The position numbers and the translations under genes were made by a program. Below, one piece after another: positions 1-8,909 of a DNA stretch of 64,000 bases. Origin of the DNA: Pontibacter liquoris (lineage in GTDB: Bacteria; Bacteroidota; Bacteroidia; Cytophagales; Hymenobacteraceae); the NCBI RefSeq assembly GCF_022758235.1, contig NZ_JALEBG010000002.1:806001-870000 (forward strand). Direction: 5' to 3'. Under the pieces are notes generated by a model that had not been told where the DNA came from, ran no database searches, and saw only the letters and a list, made by a program, of their open reading frames with translations. Position 1 is the stretch's first letter, and every line of letters starts with the position of its first letter.

Positions 1-597
1 AAGCACCTGGTAAAAGGTGGCGGATCGCTGACAGCACTTCCGATCATCGAAACACAGGCCGGTGACGTTTCTGCCTATATCCCAACAAACGTGATCTCGA
101 TCACTGATGGACAGATATTCCTGGAAACAAACCTGTTCAACGCCGGTATCCGTCCTGCCATTAACGTGGGTATCTCGGTATCGCGTGTAGGTGGTAACGC
201 CCAGATCAAGTCGATGAAGAAAGTGGCTGGTACCCTGAAACTGGACCAGGCACAGTTCCGCGAACTCGAAGCGTTTGCCAAGTTTGGCTCTGACCTGGAT
301 GCTGCTACCAAGCTCACTATTGAGCGTGGCCGCCGCAACCTGGAGATCCTGAAGCAGCCGCAGTTCTCGCCGGTACCGGTAGAGGAGCAGGTTGCCATCA
401 TCTACTGCGCTACAAACGGTTTGATGGATGATGTGCCTGTAAACGAGGTAAGAACGTTTGAAAGCGATTTCCTGCGTTCCATGCGTGCACAGCACCAGGA
501 TACCTTAAATGCGCTGCTGGCCGGCAAACTCGACGACGAGACCACAGGTGTTCTCAAGAGAACAGCCCGGGAGCTATCAGCTAAATACAAGAAGTAA
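1..597 (+). CDS. atpA: ATP synthase F1 subunit alpha, 3' part
   Basis: This is the C-terminal 198 codons of the F1 alpha subunit; the reading frame is open from base 1, so the start lies outside the window. The alpha/beta family signature around [14 protein letters not shown] (about residues 45-60 of the fragment) includes the conserved Ser-Arg of the arginine finger that projects into the neighbouring beta-subunit catalytic site. The rest matches the helical C-terminal domain and ends ELSAKYKK. F1 alpha forms the alpha3beta3 head on the cytoplasmic face of the membrane and binds nucleotide without catalysing. The gamma-subunit gene follows 74 bp downstream on the same strand, as in Bacteroidota atp operons. 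The beta and epsilon genes are not in the window. Confidence 0.97.
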   Translation, partial: KHLVKGGGSLTALPIIETQAGDVSAYIPTNVISITDGQIFLETNLFNAGIRPAINVGISVSRVGGNAQIKSMKKVAGTLKLDQAQFRELEAFAKFGSDLDAATKLTIERGRRNLEILKQPQFSPVPVEEQVAIIYCATNGLMDDVPVNEVRTFESDFLRSMRAQHQDTLNALLAGKLDDETTGVLKRTARELSAKYKK

Positions 598-671
598 TTT
601 TAAGTTATGAGTTAGGGGGTAAGGGCCGGTTGGCTTTTACCCTTTAACCAAATGCTCATAGCAGAAAATAT

Positions 672-1565
672 ATGGCAAGTTTAAAAGAGGTTAGAAGCCG
701 CATTACATCCGTATCGTCTACACAGCAGATCACGAAAGCCATGAAAATGGTGTCGGCTGCTAAGCTGCGACGGGCACAGGATAGCATTCTGCGCATGCGC
801 CCTTATGCGCAGCGCCTGGGAGGTATCCTGGCCAATTTGTCGACGCTTACGGAAGGAGCTGTTGAAAATCAGTTCTCACAGGAGCGGGAGCCAAATAAAG
901 TGTTGCTGCTGGTCGTAACCTCTGACCGTGGTCTGGCGGGTGCCTTTAACTCAAACATCGTGAAAACGGTTACCGCCCTGATCAACGATAAGTATAGTCG
1001 CCAGTTTGCAGCAGGCAACGTAACGTTCCTGACCATTGGCAAAAAAGGCTTTGATACGCTGCGCAAGCGCGAAGGCTACAACATCATCGGCGATTATACG
1101 ACTACGTTTGCCAACCTGTCGTTTGATACGGTGCGCCTGGCAGCGGAACGGGCCATGGACGGTTTCGTGAACAGGGAGTTTGACCGGGTGGATATTGTGT
1201 ACAACGAGTTCAAGAACGTTGCTACGCAGATCATCCGTACCGAGCAGTTTCTGCCGATCGAAGAAAAGCAGATCGAACGCAACGGCTCTGCCGCACTGGC
1301 TGCCGACTATACCTTCGAGCCTTCTAAGGAGGAGATCATCCGCGAGCTGATCCCCAAATCGCTGAAGATACAGGTATACAAAGCCGTGCTTGAGTCGAAA
1401 GCATCTGAAGAAGGTGCCCGTATGACAGCCATGGATAAAGCAACTGAAAATGCTGGCGAGCTGCTCAAACAGCTGAAGCTGACGTACAACAGAACGCGTC
1501 AGGCAGCCATTACCAAGGAGATCCTCGAGATCGTGGGTGGTGCCGAAGCGCTGGCTGCTAAGTAA
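672..1565 (+). CDS. atpG: ATP synthase F1 subunit gamma
   Basis: A 297-residue gamma subunit, the central rotor shaft of F1 that couples c-ring rotation to catalysis. The N-terminus has the conserved helix (MASLKEVRSRITSVSSTQQI, then TKAMKMVSAAKLRRAQ) and the C-terminus the matching helix (residues about 262-290: ARMTAMDKATENAGELL, then LTYNRTRQAAITKEILEIVGGAEAL). Both form the coiled coil inside alpha3beta3. Length is normal for the family and the ATG start gives the canonical N-terminus. It lies directly after atpA, and a strong hairpin plus T-tract about 20 bp past the stop suggests that this is the last gene of the transcription unit. Confidence 0.97.
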   Translation: MASLKEVRSRITSVSSTQQITKAMKMVSAAKLRRAQDSILRMRPYAQRLGGILANLSTLTEGAVENQFSQEREPNKVLLLVVTSDRGLAGAFNSNIVKTVTALINDKYSRQFAAGNVTFLTIGKKGFDTLRKREGYNIIGDYTTTFANLSFDTVRLAAERAMDGFVNREFDRVDIVYNEFKNVATQIIRTEQFLPIEEKQIERNGSAALAADYTFEPSKEEIIRELIPKSLKIQVYKAVLESKASEEGARMTAMDKATENAGELLKQLKLTYNRTRQAAITKEILEIVGGAEALAAK

Positions 1566-1583
1566 GCAGTGCAAAATACAGTG

Positions 1584-1624
1584 AAGCAGCGCCCGTCAAC
1601 AGGTGGGCGCTGCTTCTGTTTTTA
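1584..1624 (+). terminator. Rho-independent terminator after atpG
   Basis: An 11-bp perfect stem, AAGCAGCGCCC (1584-1594) with GGGCGCTGCTT (1605-1615), has a 10-nt loop and is followed by CTGTTTTT. It sits 18 bp after the atpG stop and would end the atp transcript. Confidence 0.85.
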
Positions 1625-1711
1625 TACCAAGGGGTAACTGGCAGTGTGTTACCAAATTGCAAAATGTGCAGCTTTCAGCACCTGTTGTTACTATAAAAGT
1701 AGGGTTCTTGT

Positions 1712-1719
1712 TATATTTG
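1712..1719 (+). promoter_or_regulatory. Possible -7 box for the PafA-like gene
   Basis: TATATTTG fits the Bacteroidota -7 consensus TAnnTTTG and lies 21 bp before the ATG at 1741, downstream of the atp terminator. No clear -33 TTTG lies at the usual spacing; the nearest TTG is at 1685-1687. This is a pattern match only. Confidence 0.4.
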
Positions 1720-1740
1720 CTGCAACTGACCTATAAACCA

Positions 1741-3447
1741 ATGAGCAAACCTTCTGTCCTGGGGCGTGGCATCTTTGCAAAAGCGGCTTTTGCCTGCTTT
1801 GCAGCCCTGAGCGCCTGCGTGGGGATCACCCATACCACTACTGTAGAAAAGGAACCGGCTACCATGGCAACAACCGTCATGCAGCGGCCAAAACTCATTG
1901 TAGGCATTGTGGTAGACCAGATGCGCTACGATTACTTGTTCCGCTACTGGAGCAAGTATGGCAACGATGGTTTTAAGAAACTGGTAACGGAAGGGTATAA
2001 CTTCAAGAACAACCATTATACGTATGTGCCAACGTATACCGGCCCTGGCCATGCGTCTGTTTATACGGGCAGCGTGCCCGCGCTGAATGGCATTGTAGGC
2101 AACGACTGGTATAACCGCGCAACCGGCAAGACCATTTACTGCACCGAAGACAATACCGTAAAAACAGTTGGCAGCACCTCTACGGCCGGGCAAATGTCGC
2201 CGGCCAATCTGCTCACTACCACCATTACCGACGAGCTGCGGCTGGCAACAAACATGGGGGCCAAAGTCATTGGCGTCGCGCTGAAAGACAGGGGCTCCAT
2301 CCTGCCGGCCGGCCACCTGGCTAATGGCGCTTATTGGTTCGATTCGCCTTCGGGCAACTGGATCACCAGCACCTATTATGAAAATGACCTGCCTGCTTGG
2401 GTAAAGGAATTTAATGCCCGCAAACTGGCCGATACCTACCTGAGCCAGCCCTGGAACACGCTGCTGCCCATTGCGCAGTATACCGAAAGCACTAGAGACG
2501 ATGCCCCTTGGGAAGGACTGATCGCCGGCGAGAAAAGCCCGGTGTTCCCTCACGATGTACCCGCCCTGCGCGGCAAGGATTACGAACTGATCCGCTCGCT
2601 GCCCGCTGGTAACACCATCACCAAAGACTTTGCACTGGCAGCCCTGAAAGGCGAGAACCTGGGCAAAGGCACACATCCTGACTTCCTGGCCGTTAGCTTT
2701 TCGTCAACCGATTATGTCGGCCACCGCTACGGACCGAATTCCGTAGAGGCGGAAGATGTGTTCCTGCGCCTGGACAAAGAAATTAGCGAGCTGATCGCGG
2801 CGGCTGAAGCGCAGGCCGGCAAAGGCAACGTGCTTTTCTTCCTGACCGCAGACCACGGCGCGGCGCATGTGCCGGCCTTTCTGCAGGAGCACAACATACC
2901 GGCAGGCGTATCCAGTTCGGCTACCATCCGCGACTCGGTGGAGGCTTACCTGGATAAAACCTATGGCAAGGGAGAATGGGTGGAACGCTACATCAACCAG
3001 CAGGTATACCTGAACAGAAAGTTGGCAGATAGCAAAAAGCTGGACCTGGCAGAAGTGCAACAGCGCGTAGCCAGCTATGTGATGCGCTTCCCGGCGGTGG
3101 CCAGCACAGTTACGGCAACGGCCCTGCAGCAAAATAACTGGAGCCAGGGCATGAAGGGCCGGATAGAAAATGGTTATAATGCCCAGCGCTCAGGCGACGT
3201 AATCGTGGTACTGCAACCCGGCTGGTTCGAAGGCTATGGCAGCGGCAAACCCACCGGTACTACCCATGGCTCTTACGCCAACTATGACACCCACGTTCCG
3301 CTGGTATGGTATGGCTGGCGTGTAAAACCGGGCGAAAGCTCTGAAGAAACAGGAATAACCGATATTGCGCCGACCATTGCCTCGTGGCTCTACATACAGG
3401 AGCCGAACGGCAGCGTGGGTAAACCTTTGCAACAATACATGAAATAA
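1741..3447 (+). CDS. PafA-like alkaline phosphatase family lipoprotein
   Basis: A 568-residue alkaline phosphatase superfamily protein of the PafA type, a broad phosphate monoesterase known from Bacteroidota. I place the start at 1741 because MSKPSVLG... gives a short basic N-terminus and a lipobox ending Leu-Ser-Ala-Cys26; an in-frame upstream start at 1603 runs through the atp terminator. Two-metal-site residues are visible: VDQMRYD near residues 61-67, the nucleophile Thr in TYTGPGHAS near 101-109, Asp/His in DYVGHRYGP, TADHGA, and a late His in THGSYANYD. The lipobox predicts a membrane anchor after export. A pyrophosphatase gene follows 48 bp downstream, so both may serve phosphate release. 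I am sure of the family and less sure of the substrate. Confidence 0.9.
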   Translation: MSKPSVLGRGIFAKAAFACFAALSACVGITHTTTVEKEPATMATTVMQRPKLIVGIVVDQMRYDYLFRYWSKYGNDGFKKLVTEGYNFKNNHYTYVPTYTGPGHASVYTGSVPALNGIVGNDWYNRATGKTIYCTEDNTVKTVGSTSTAGQMSPANLLTTTITDELRLATNMGAKVIGVALKDRGSILPAGHLANGAYWFDSPSGNWITSTYYENDLPAWVKEFNARKLADTYLSQPWNTLLPIAQYTESTRDDAPWEGLIAGEKSPVFPHDVPALRGKDYELIRSLPAGNTITKDFALAALKGENLGKGTHPDFLAVSFSSTDYVGHRYGPNSVEAEDVFLRLDKEISELIAAAEAQAGKGNVLFFLTADHGAAHVPAFLQEHNIPAGVSSSATIRDSVEAYLDKTYGKGEWVERYINQQVYLNRKLADSKKLDLAEVQQRVASYVMRFPAVASTVTATALQQNNWSQGMKGRIENGYNAQRSGDVIVVLQPGWFEGYGSGKPTGTTHGSYANYDTHVPLVWYGWRVKPGESSEETGITDIAPTIASWLYIQEPNGSVGKPLQQYMK

Positions 3448-3495
3448 TAAGCGCGCCTGAAGCAGAAACATTGACGGCGCTTTAAAAAAGAAAAA

Positions 3496-4074
3496 ATGAT
3501 GAATTTGGAGAATATGGAGAACAACAATCCATGGCATAGTGTGAGTTTCGGTGAAGAGGCTCCTGAGGTGGTTACGGCTATCATTGAGATCCCGAAAGGA
3601 TCGAAAGCAAAGTATGAACTGGACAAAGACAGCGGCATGTTGAAACTGGACCGGGTACTTTTTTCATCTATCCATTACCCGGCCAACTATGGCTTTATCC
3701 CGCAAACCTACTGCGACGACAAAGACCCGCTTGATATCCTGGTGATCTGCTCGATCGACGTGCAGCCCATGTGCCTGATCAATGCGAAAGTAATTGGCGT
3801 AATGCAGATGATCGACAACAACGAAGAAGACGATAAGATCATCGCGGTAGCCTATAACGACATGTCGGTGCGCCATATCAACGATATTTCGGAGCTGCCG
3901 CCGCACACGCTGCTGGAGATGCGCCGCTTTTTTGAAGATTACAAAAAGCTGGAGCAGAAAGAAGTTATTGTAGAGCAGTTCCTGGGCCGCGAGCACGCCT
4001 ATAAAATCATTCAGGACAGCATCGAACTGTATAACACCACCTTCGGGGAGCCCCGCCAGGTAAAGTCGTTATAA
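3496..4074 (+). CDS. ppa: Inorganic pyrophosphatase, family I
   Basis: A 192-residue soluble Mg-dependent pyrophosphatase that hydrolyses PPi to phosphate and pulls biosynthetic reactions forward. Family I signatures are [17 protein letters not shown] near residues 34-50 (conserved E, K, E), [20 protein letters not shown] near 56-75, and the metal-binding DDKDPLDIL near 74-82. Two tandem ATG codons (3496 and 3499) are both possible starts, and MENNNPWHS a few codons later is a third. It lies just after the PafA-like gene on the same strand and ends before a strong terminator, so the two could be co-transcribed. Confidence 0.95.
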   Translation: MMNLENMENNNPWHSVSFGEEAPEVVTAIIEIPKGSKAKYELDKDSGMLKLDRVLFSSIHYPANYGFIPQTYCDDKDPLDILVICSIDVQPMCLINAKVIGVMQMIDNNEEDDKIIAVAYNDMSVRHINDISELPPHTLLEMRRFFEDYKKLEQKEVIVEQFLGREHAYKIIQDSIELYNTTFGEPRQVKSL

Positions 4075-4092
4075 GTATAAGTGCTTTTGCCT

Positions 4093-4131
4093 AAAAGCCT
4101 GGCGTGGGGAAAACCTGCGCCAGGCTTTTTT
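4093..4131 (+). terminator. Rho-independent terminator after ppa
   Basis: A perfect 12-bp stem, AAAAGCCTGGCG (4093-4104) with CGCCAGGCTTTT (4118-4129), is followed by more T. It starts 18 bp after the ppa stop. The A-tract on the left arm could let it work in both directions. Confidence 0.85.
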
Positions 4132-4196
4132 GATTTTAAGCAGATAGTTAGAGAACAGTTGAATGGCGGCAGATTTGTTGCGTACTTGCATAGAAG

Positions 4197-5111
4197 ATGG
4201 GGCAGAACAGAAGCATCGGCATCAGCGGGCACAAGCCACACACCGCACCGCACCTCTACACGCTGGTGCGCCGGGTGCTGGGTGCACTGCTGTATAGCAA
4301 TGTCTTTATTTCCTGTTGCGCCTTCAGCCTGACGGTGGAGACGTATAAGCTGGCCAAGCTCCCGGTATCGCTGCCCATGGCGGTATTTGTGTTTCTGGCC
4401 ACCCTGTTTACCTATAACCTGAGCAGCGTGCAAAGTATGGTGCGCCATCCGCTGCAGCCACGCAATAGGCAAAACCCCTCCTGGGCACAGCGGCACAAAC
4501 CGGAAATGGCGTTGCTGGGGCTGGCAAGTATAAGCGCGGCCGCCGGGCTATACCTGGCTTTCGACCTGAACATCAATCGTTGGATCATGCTGCACCTGGC
4601 CGTCATCTCGATCGGCTACACGGTGCCCATTCTGTATAAATCCCGCCAGCGAAGGCCGCTGAGGAGCGTGCCCCTGCTCAAGGTTTTTCTGATCGCGTAT
4701 GTATGGGGCGTGGTTACGGCGCTTTTCCCGCTGCTGGATGCCGGGCTGCAGGTATGGGAACCGCAGGCGCTGCTGCTGTTTGTGCGTCGCTTCTTGTTTA
4801 TCCTGGCCCTGGCGCTGCTCTTCGATATCCGCGATTTTGCCTACGACCAACGCACCAATACGCTTACCATTCCGGGCGTGCTGGGCGTGAAAAGAACCAA
4901 GCTGCTCTCGCTTTTGCTGCTGCTGCTGTACGTGGTTGTTTCGGTGAGCTCCGAAACAGGGCCGGTGCAGCTGGCGCTTATTGCCAGTGCCCTGGGCGCG
5001 GCTGTGGTGGTGGTGTTCTCCTCCGAAAACAAGCCCCGCGTATACTACGCCCTGCTGGCCGATGGGGCCATGCTGCTGCACGCCGGCCTGATCTATCTTA
5101 CCCTGCGCTGA
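4197..5111 (+). CDS. UbiA-like polytopic membrane protein
   Basis: A 304-residue protein with about eight hydrophobic segments spread over its length. The pattern resembles the UbiA prenyltransferase superfamily, which attaches isoprenyl chains to aromatic acceptors in the membrane. The second Asp-rich motif is present as LLFDIRDFAYDQ near residues 218-229. The first motif, normally NDxxDxxxD, is degenerate here: the matching position reads FTYNLSSVQSM near residues 73-83, with no Asp. Catalysis by the normal two-site Mg-diphosphate mechanism is therefore doubtful. The gene overlaps the convergent NAD(P)HX repair gene by 14 bp at its 3' end. The family link is moderate and no substrate can be named. 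Confidence 0.65.
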   Translation: MGQNRSIGISGHKPHTAPHLYTLVRRVLGALLYSNVFISCCAFSLTVETYKLAKLPVSLPMAVFVFLATLFTYNLSSVQSMVRHPLQPRNRQNPSWAQRHKPEMALLGLASISAAAGLYLAFDLNINRWIMLHLAVISIGYTVPILYKSRQRRPLRSVPLLKVFLIAYVWGVVTALFPLLDAGLQVWEPQALLLFVRRFLFILALALLFDIRDFAYDQRTNTLTIPGVLGVKRTKLLSLLLLLLYVVVSVSSETGPVQLALIASALGAAVVVVFSSENKPRVYYALLADGAMLLHAGLIYLTLR

Positions 5112-6618
5112 GGGCTTGCAACTGCAGAAAAGCCGCGGGCAGGTGGTCTATCACGTCAGAGGCGATCATGCCAACATCTCCTACTGTTTTTAGCGCCAGG
5201 TCGCCGGCCAAACCATGCACATACACGCCCAGGCGGCAGGCCTCTTCCAGGGTGTAGTGCTGGGCCACCAGCGCGGTGATGATGCCGGTCAGCACATCGC
5301 CCGTTCCCCCGGTAGCCATGCCCGCATTGCCAGTAGAGTTAAAGTATAAATTCCCATCGGGCGTGCCAATGGCCGTATTGCTTCCTTTCAGCACCACGTA
5401 GCAGGCATATTCCCGGCAAAACTCCAGCATGTCTTGCAGGCGATCATAATCATTGTTGCTTTTGCCCACCAGGCGCTCAAATTCTTTGGGATGCGGCGTA
5501 AAGATCACTTTGTTGCGCGGGAGTTGGGCCTTGAGTTTCTCGCTGCTGCCGATAATGTTGATGGCGTCGGCATCGATCACCAGGTATTGCCCCGAGGTAG
5601 CCAGCAGTTGCCCGATGGCCGTTTTGGTTGCCCGCTCAGTGCCAAGGCCTGGTCCCGAGCCTACCACGTTATACTTGTCCAGGTCCTGGGGCAGATGGGA
5701 GAGGTGCCTGCGGTTTTGATCGACCAGCGTCATGGCTTCGGGCACGGCTGTTTGCAGAATATCATATCCGGCAGCCGGCGTGTGGACGGTGAGCAGGCCC
5801 ACGCCGGCCCGGAGGCAGGAGCGGGAAGCCAACACGCAGGCGCCCATCTTGCCGAAACTACCGGCCAGCAGCAGCGCATGGCCGTACGTGCCCTTGTGCG
5901 AGAAGCGCTTGCGCGGCTTCAGAAGTTGCTGCACATCTTCCTGCATCGTCAGGTAGTAACGGGTATCCGCCTCCGCTATAAACTTCTCGCTCAGCCCGAT
6001 CGGCACCACATGCCACTCCCCGACAAACGCCTCGTGCTGGGGCAGCAGAAACGCCAGCTTGGGCAACTGGAAACTAATAGTATAGGTTGCCTGGATAACA
6101 GCGCCTTCCTGGGGTGTCTGGCTGTCGGTGTAAAGGCCAGAGGGCAGGTCGATAGCCGTGATGGTAGCGTTGCTTTCGTTCAGGTGGCGGATCAGGGCAG
6201 CATAAAGGCCCGTAACAGGGCGGTTCAGGCCGGTGCCGAACAGTGCATCGATCACACAGGCATGCGGGGGAATATTGGGCAGCTGTTTTTCTTCGGTTAG
6301 CGGCTGTTGCTTTATTTGCTCCGGCAGCCGTGCCCGGTTCGCTTTAAAGTCAGCTGAAGCGCTGGTCGTATCGCCTACCAGGTATACCTGCACCGGATAG
6401 CCCCGCTGGTGCAGCAGGCGAGCCACGGCCAGGCCATCGCCACCATTATTGCCAGGGCCGCAGCACAACAGCACCTCTTGCGTAGGCTGAAACTTGTTCT
6501 CAAACCAGCAGGCAAATGCTTTGGCGGCACGCTCCATCAGGTCTAAAGAGGAAATGCCTTCCTCCCGGATAGTAAAAGCATCGGCTTCGCGGGTCTGGGC
6601 TGCGGACAGGAGTTTCAT
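5098..6618 (-). CDS. nnr: Bifunctional NAD(P)H-hydrate epimerase / ADP-dependent NAD(P)HX dehydratase
   Basis: A 506-residue two-domain metabolite repair enzyme. The N-terminal YjeF_N domain (about 1-215) epimerises R- and S-NAD(P)HX and shows the nucleotide-binding loop CCGPGNNGGDGLAVARLL near residues 52-69. The C-terminal ribokinase-like domain (about 225-500) dehydrates S-NAD(P)HX using ADP; it shows GHALLLAGSFGKMGA near 244-258 and the diagnostic GMATGGTGDVLTGII near 436-450. The domain order matches the common bacterial fusion and the length is normal. It overlaps the convergent UbiA-like gene by 14 bp. The approximately 890-bp region upstream of the start is a repeat cassette. Confidence 0.95.
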   Translation of the reverse strand: MKLLSAAQTREADAFTIREEGISSLDLMERAAKAFACWFENKFQPTQEVLLCCGPGNNGGDGLAVARLLHQRGYPVQVYLVGDTTSASADFKANRARLPEQIKQQPLTEEKQLPNIPPHACVIDALFGTGLNRPVTGLYAALIRHLNESNATITAIDLPSGLYTDSQTPQEGAVIQATYTISFQLPKLAFLLPQHEAFVGEWHVVPIGLSEKFIAEADTRYYLTMQEDVQQLLKPRKRFSHKGTYGHALLLAGSFGKMGACVLASRSCLRAGVGLLTVHTPAAGYDILQTAVPEAMTLVDQNRRHLSHLPQDLDKYNVVGSGPGLGTERATKTAIGQLLATSGQYLVIDADAINIIGSSEKLKAQLPRNKVIFTPHPKEFERLVGKSNNDYDRLQDMLEFCREYACYVVLKGSNTAIGTPDGNLYFNSTGNAGMATGGTGDVLTGIITALVAQHYTLEEACRLGVYVHGLAGDLALKTVGDVGMIASDVIDHLPAAFLQLQALSAG

Positions 6619-6837
6619 GTTGCCGGTTTTAATTTCCTAAATATACTGCTTATGTGGTGTGAAGTTGTTAGAAGGCAAGGAATGGAAGGCGTTGGTGTTG
6701 TTGCGTCCGGCAGGGTGGCGGCTGCAGTATACTCTGCGGCGGGTTATTATAATACTTGTTAGCTGCTTTTCTGATGTTTTGGTAGGATACTTCCGTTTAT
6801 AGTTATGAGTGGCAGTTTGTTGCGCTGTTTTAACCTT

Positions 6838-7441
6838 TGGCTATACTTTGTAGCTAGCTGTATTCCTCAGTCTTATACTTGCCTTGTTTCATTTAAGCAT
6901 TGGTGCGCTCCAAGCCCGCGAGGGCTCGTCCTTGCGTTTCGCGCTGTGGCGTGAAGCTGCTCCTCGCTGGCGCTGCGGGCTGCCTTTCAGGCACCGCAAC
7001 ACACCAAGGCGCTCAACCCAAGGACTGGGATCTGTTCGATAGCTGTTGTTTATATTTTAGTTAAAGTATAGGAAGTACAAGGGTTGAATGCCTTTGGTTT
7101 GCAACTTAAACCTAGTCCCCCTTTGAAGGGGGTAGGGGGATGTTATCACCTAAACCAGCCTGCCTATACTATAACTAAAGTATACTTGTACTCTTACCAC
7201 CAATAACTTTAAACAAACTGTCATTTCGACGATAGGAGAAATCTGAAACATAACATATCCATTCAGATCTCTCCTTGCGTCGAGATGACAGAAGGGAAGT
7301 GAGTTTCTCTTTTCTAACCTGCATAGAACCCTAACCGCTTATACTTCCCCAGTTGTAACTACAAACTCCCCTCCTTAGACTAGTGAGAACGCGAGTTCGA
7401 AGCCAGCGTTCGTAGCTCTGAGGGGCAGGGGTGGTTGGACC
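6838..7441 (+). repeat. Composite modular intergenic element, copy A
   Basis: The modules in order are: (1) a leader with TATACTT units (6842, 6886); (2) a GC-rich core, 6902-7047, beginning GCGCTCCAAGCCCGCG and ending GGATCTGTTCGATAGCT; (3) CCCCCTTTGAAGGGGGTAGG, 7117-7136; (4) a long hairpin, 7218-7291, with TCATTTCGACG at one end and CGTCGAGATGACAG at the other; (5) a CCCCTCC...GAGGGGCAGGGGTGG module ending GGTTGGACCC (7367-7441). Copies B (30.65-31.21 kb) and C (40.25-41.05 kb, reversed) carry the same modules in the same order with substitutions. No open reading frame is conserved between copies, so it is read as a non-coding element. Confidence 0.85.
7218..7291. repeat. Long-hairpin repeat, TCATTTCGACG family, copy 1
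   Basis: An inverted repeat: CTGTCATTTCGACG, an imperfect GAGAAATCTGA arm, a 12-nt centre, TCAGATCTCTCC, then CGTCGAGATGACAG. A closely related copy is at 40363-40435, a half copy at about 45706-45731, and a variant with different arms at 53199-53270. It behaves like a small REP-type or MITE-type element, with no coding capacity. Confidence 0.8.
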
Positions 7442-7457
7442 CGGACTGAAACCAAAC

Positions 7458-7491
7458 AAAAAGGCAGAAAGCTTTTCAGCCTTCTGCCTTT
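7458..7491 (-). terminator. Terminator of the serine dehydratase gene
   Basis: Reading the minus strand, AAAGGCAGAAGGCT and AGCTTTCTGCCTTT pair around GAAA with one mismatch, followed by TTTGTTTGG. It starts about 20 bp past the stop of the gene ending at 7512. Confidence 0.75.
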
Positions 7492-7511
7492 ATACGTTAC
7501 AAGATCATCCG

Positions 7512-8417
7512 CTATTCTGCGTCTTCATCCGGCAGGATCTCCACGTCCTGCACCAGCACGAAGTTCTCTATTTCGCGGGCTTTAGGCGTGTTGGCCAGCC
7601 CGCCTTCGGCGGTCTCTTTATACTTGCGCTCCATGCTTTCGCCTACCTCGCCAAGGGCCGCCACGCACTGGTCCACCGGAATGACCGCGTTTACACCGGC
7701 AATAGCCATTTGCGCTGAGGAGAAAGCAATGGCTGCCGCACTGGCATTGCGTACGATGCAGGGCACTTCCACCAGGCCGGCTACCGGATCGCACACCAGG
7801 CCCAGCATACACTGGATGGTAATGGCTACGGCCGTGAAGACTTGGTCGGTGTTGCCGCCCAGGCAATAAACGATGGCACCGGCTGCCATGGCGGCGGCAC
7901 TGCCGGTTTCGGCCTGGCAGCCGCCCACAGCGCCGGCCAGCGACGCATTCTGCTCAATAATCAGCGCAATACCGGCTGCTACCAGCAAACCTTCGTGAAT
8001 GCTGCGGTCTTCGAGGCCGTGCAGTTCCTGCAGCGTGGTGAGCGTGCCCGGCAGAATGCCCGAAGCTCCCGCCGTAGGCGCAGCCACCACGCGGCCCATG
8101 CAAGAGTTTACCTCCTTGGCGCCCAGCGCCCGCGCTACCAGCAACTGAAACGCCGGAGCGAGCACTGTAACCGGCGATTTGGCTACTTTTTTGGCGCTGT
8201 TGTTCACCATGCCCGAGCGGGACCGCATGTCTTCGGTCAGGCCCGTGTGCACGGCGTCTTTCATCACCTCGTAAGCCCGGGCAATATTTTCCCAGATAAA
8301 CTCCTCGGTGCGGCCTTTCTGTTCTATTTCGTATGTTAAAACGGGCTGGTAGAGCGGCTCGCCTGTTTCGGCGCAGTAGGCTTCCCAACTTTTAAAGTCA
8401 TTGAATAATAAGGACAT
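7512..8417 (-). CDS. sdaAA: L-serine dehydratase, iron-sulfur-dependent, alpha subunit
   Basis: A 301-residue alpha-type subunit of the [4Fe-4S] L-serine dehydratase, which deaminates L-serine to pyruvate and ammonia in the cytosol. Family landmarks are SGMVNNSAKK near residues 68-77, the Cys in NSCMGRVVAAPTAGASGILP near 103-122, CMLGLVCDPVAGLVEVPC near 206-223 (three further Cys, the cluster ligands of this family), and the following IVRNASAAAIA. In two-subunit systems this protein needs a beta subunit; no sdaAB gene lies in the window, so it must be elsewhere. The downstream terminator and upstream gap suggest a single-gene unit. Confidence 0.92.
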   Translation of the reverse strand: MSLLFNDFKSWEAYCAETGEPLYQPVLTYEIEQKGRTEEFIWENIARAYEVMKDAVHTGLTEDMRSRSGMVNNSAKKVAKSPVTVLAPAFQLLVARALGAKEVNSCMGRVVAAPTAGASGILPGTLTTLQELHGLEDRSIHEGLLVAAGIALIIEQNASLAGAVGGCQAETGSAAAMAAGAIVYCLGGNTDQVFTAVAITIQCMLGLVCDPVAGLVEVPCIVRNASAAAIAFSSAQMAIAGVNAVIPVDQCVAALGEVGESMERKYKETAEGGLANTPKAREIENFVLVQDVEILPDEDAE

Positions 8418-8624
8418 AGTCTTAGTTTATAACCCATCCGGCACGCGAAGCGCCAGGGGGCATTAAAGATAAATCAATTTTAAGAATTCAGCCAGTGCTG
8501 CTTTTAAGATAACGAAACTTGTCATCGGAATTGTTCTATCCCGGACAAGTATAAATTAATGGGATTAACCAATTGCAGCCGGGTCCGTTTCCTCAGAAAC
8601 AGATCAGTTTATACCTTATCGCTT

Positions 8625-8909
8625 ATGAAAACCAACAACAAACGCATTGCCCTGCGGGTGCATGGCAACGTACACGGCGTGTTCTTTAGAGCCAGCACCC
8701 AGGAAAAAGCCCGGGAACTGGGCCTGACCGGTTTTGTGCAGAATGAGCCTAACGGCACCGTGTACATGGAAGCCGAAGGAGACCCGCTGGCCCTGGAAAT
8801 GCTCGAAGCCTGGGCACATGTGGGCCCTGAACACGCCACTGTAAAGAAAGTAGAGGTAGAAGAAAAACCGGACCTGGCAGGCTATACCTCGTTTGAGCAG
8901 CGGCGGTAG
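8625..8909 (+). CDS. acyP: Acylphosphatase
   Basis: A 94-residue protein, the normal size for acylphosphatases, which hydrolyse carboxyl-phosphate bonds such as acetyl phosphate and 1,3-bisphosphoglycerate. The catalytic Arg is in HGVFFRAST near residues 18-26 and the catalytic Asn in LTGFVQNEPNGTV near 34-46. The start at 8625 gives the standard short N-terminus before RIALRVHGNVHG; an in-frame upstream start at 8559 would add 22 non-conserved residues. It is divergent from the serine dehydratase gene and appears monocistronic. Confidence 0.93.
   Translation: MKTNNKRIALRVHGNVHGVFFRASTQEKARELGLTGFVQNEPNGTVYMEAEGDPLALEMLEAWAHVGPEHATVKKVEVEEKPDLAGYTSFEQRR

Larger units (their letters stand above)
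6619..7511. other. Gene-free region holding composite repeat copy A
   Basis: No plausible gene lies in these 893 bp. The first 200 bp (6619-6835) contain nothing I can assign apart from an AT-rich stretch suitable for an nnr promoter. From about 6838 to 7441 it is a mosaic of intergenic repeat modules, described separately. The terminator of the serine dehydratase gene closes the region. Confidence 0.8.

Noticed and set aside
1711-2676. Long minus-strand open frame opposite the PafA-like gene
   Set aside because: It lies fully inside a well-supported gene, and its translation shows no domain, signal or family motif. It is a codon-bias shadow.
5434-6300. 288-codon frame opposite the NAD(P)HX repair gene
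   Set aside because: Same reason: an antisense shadow of a strong two-domain gene.
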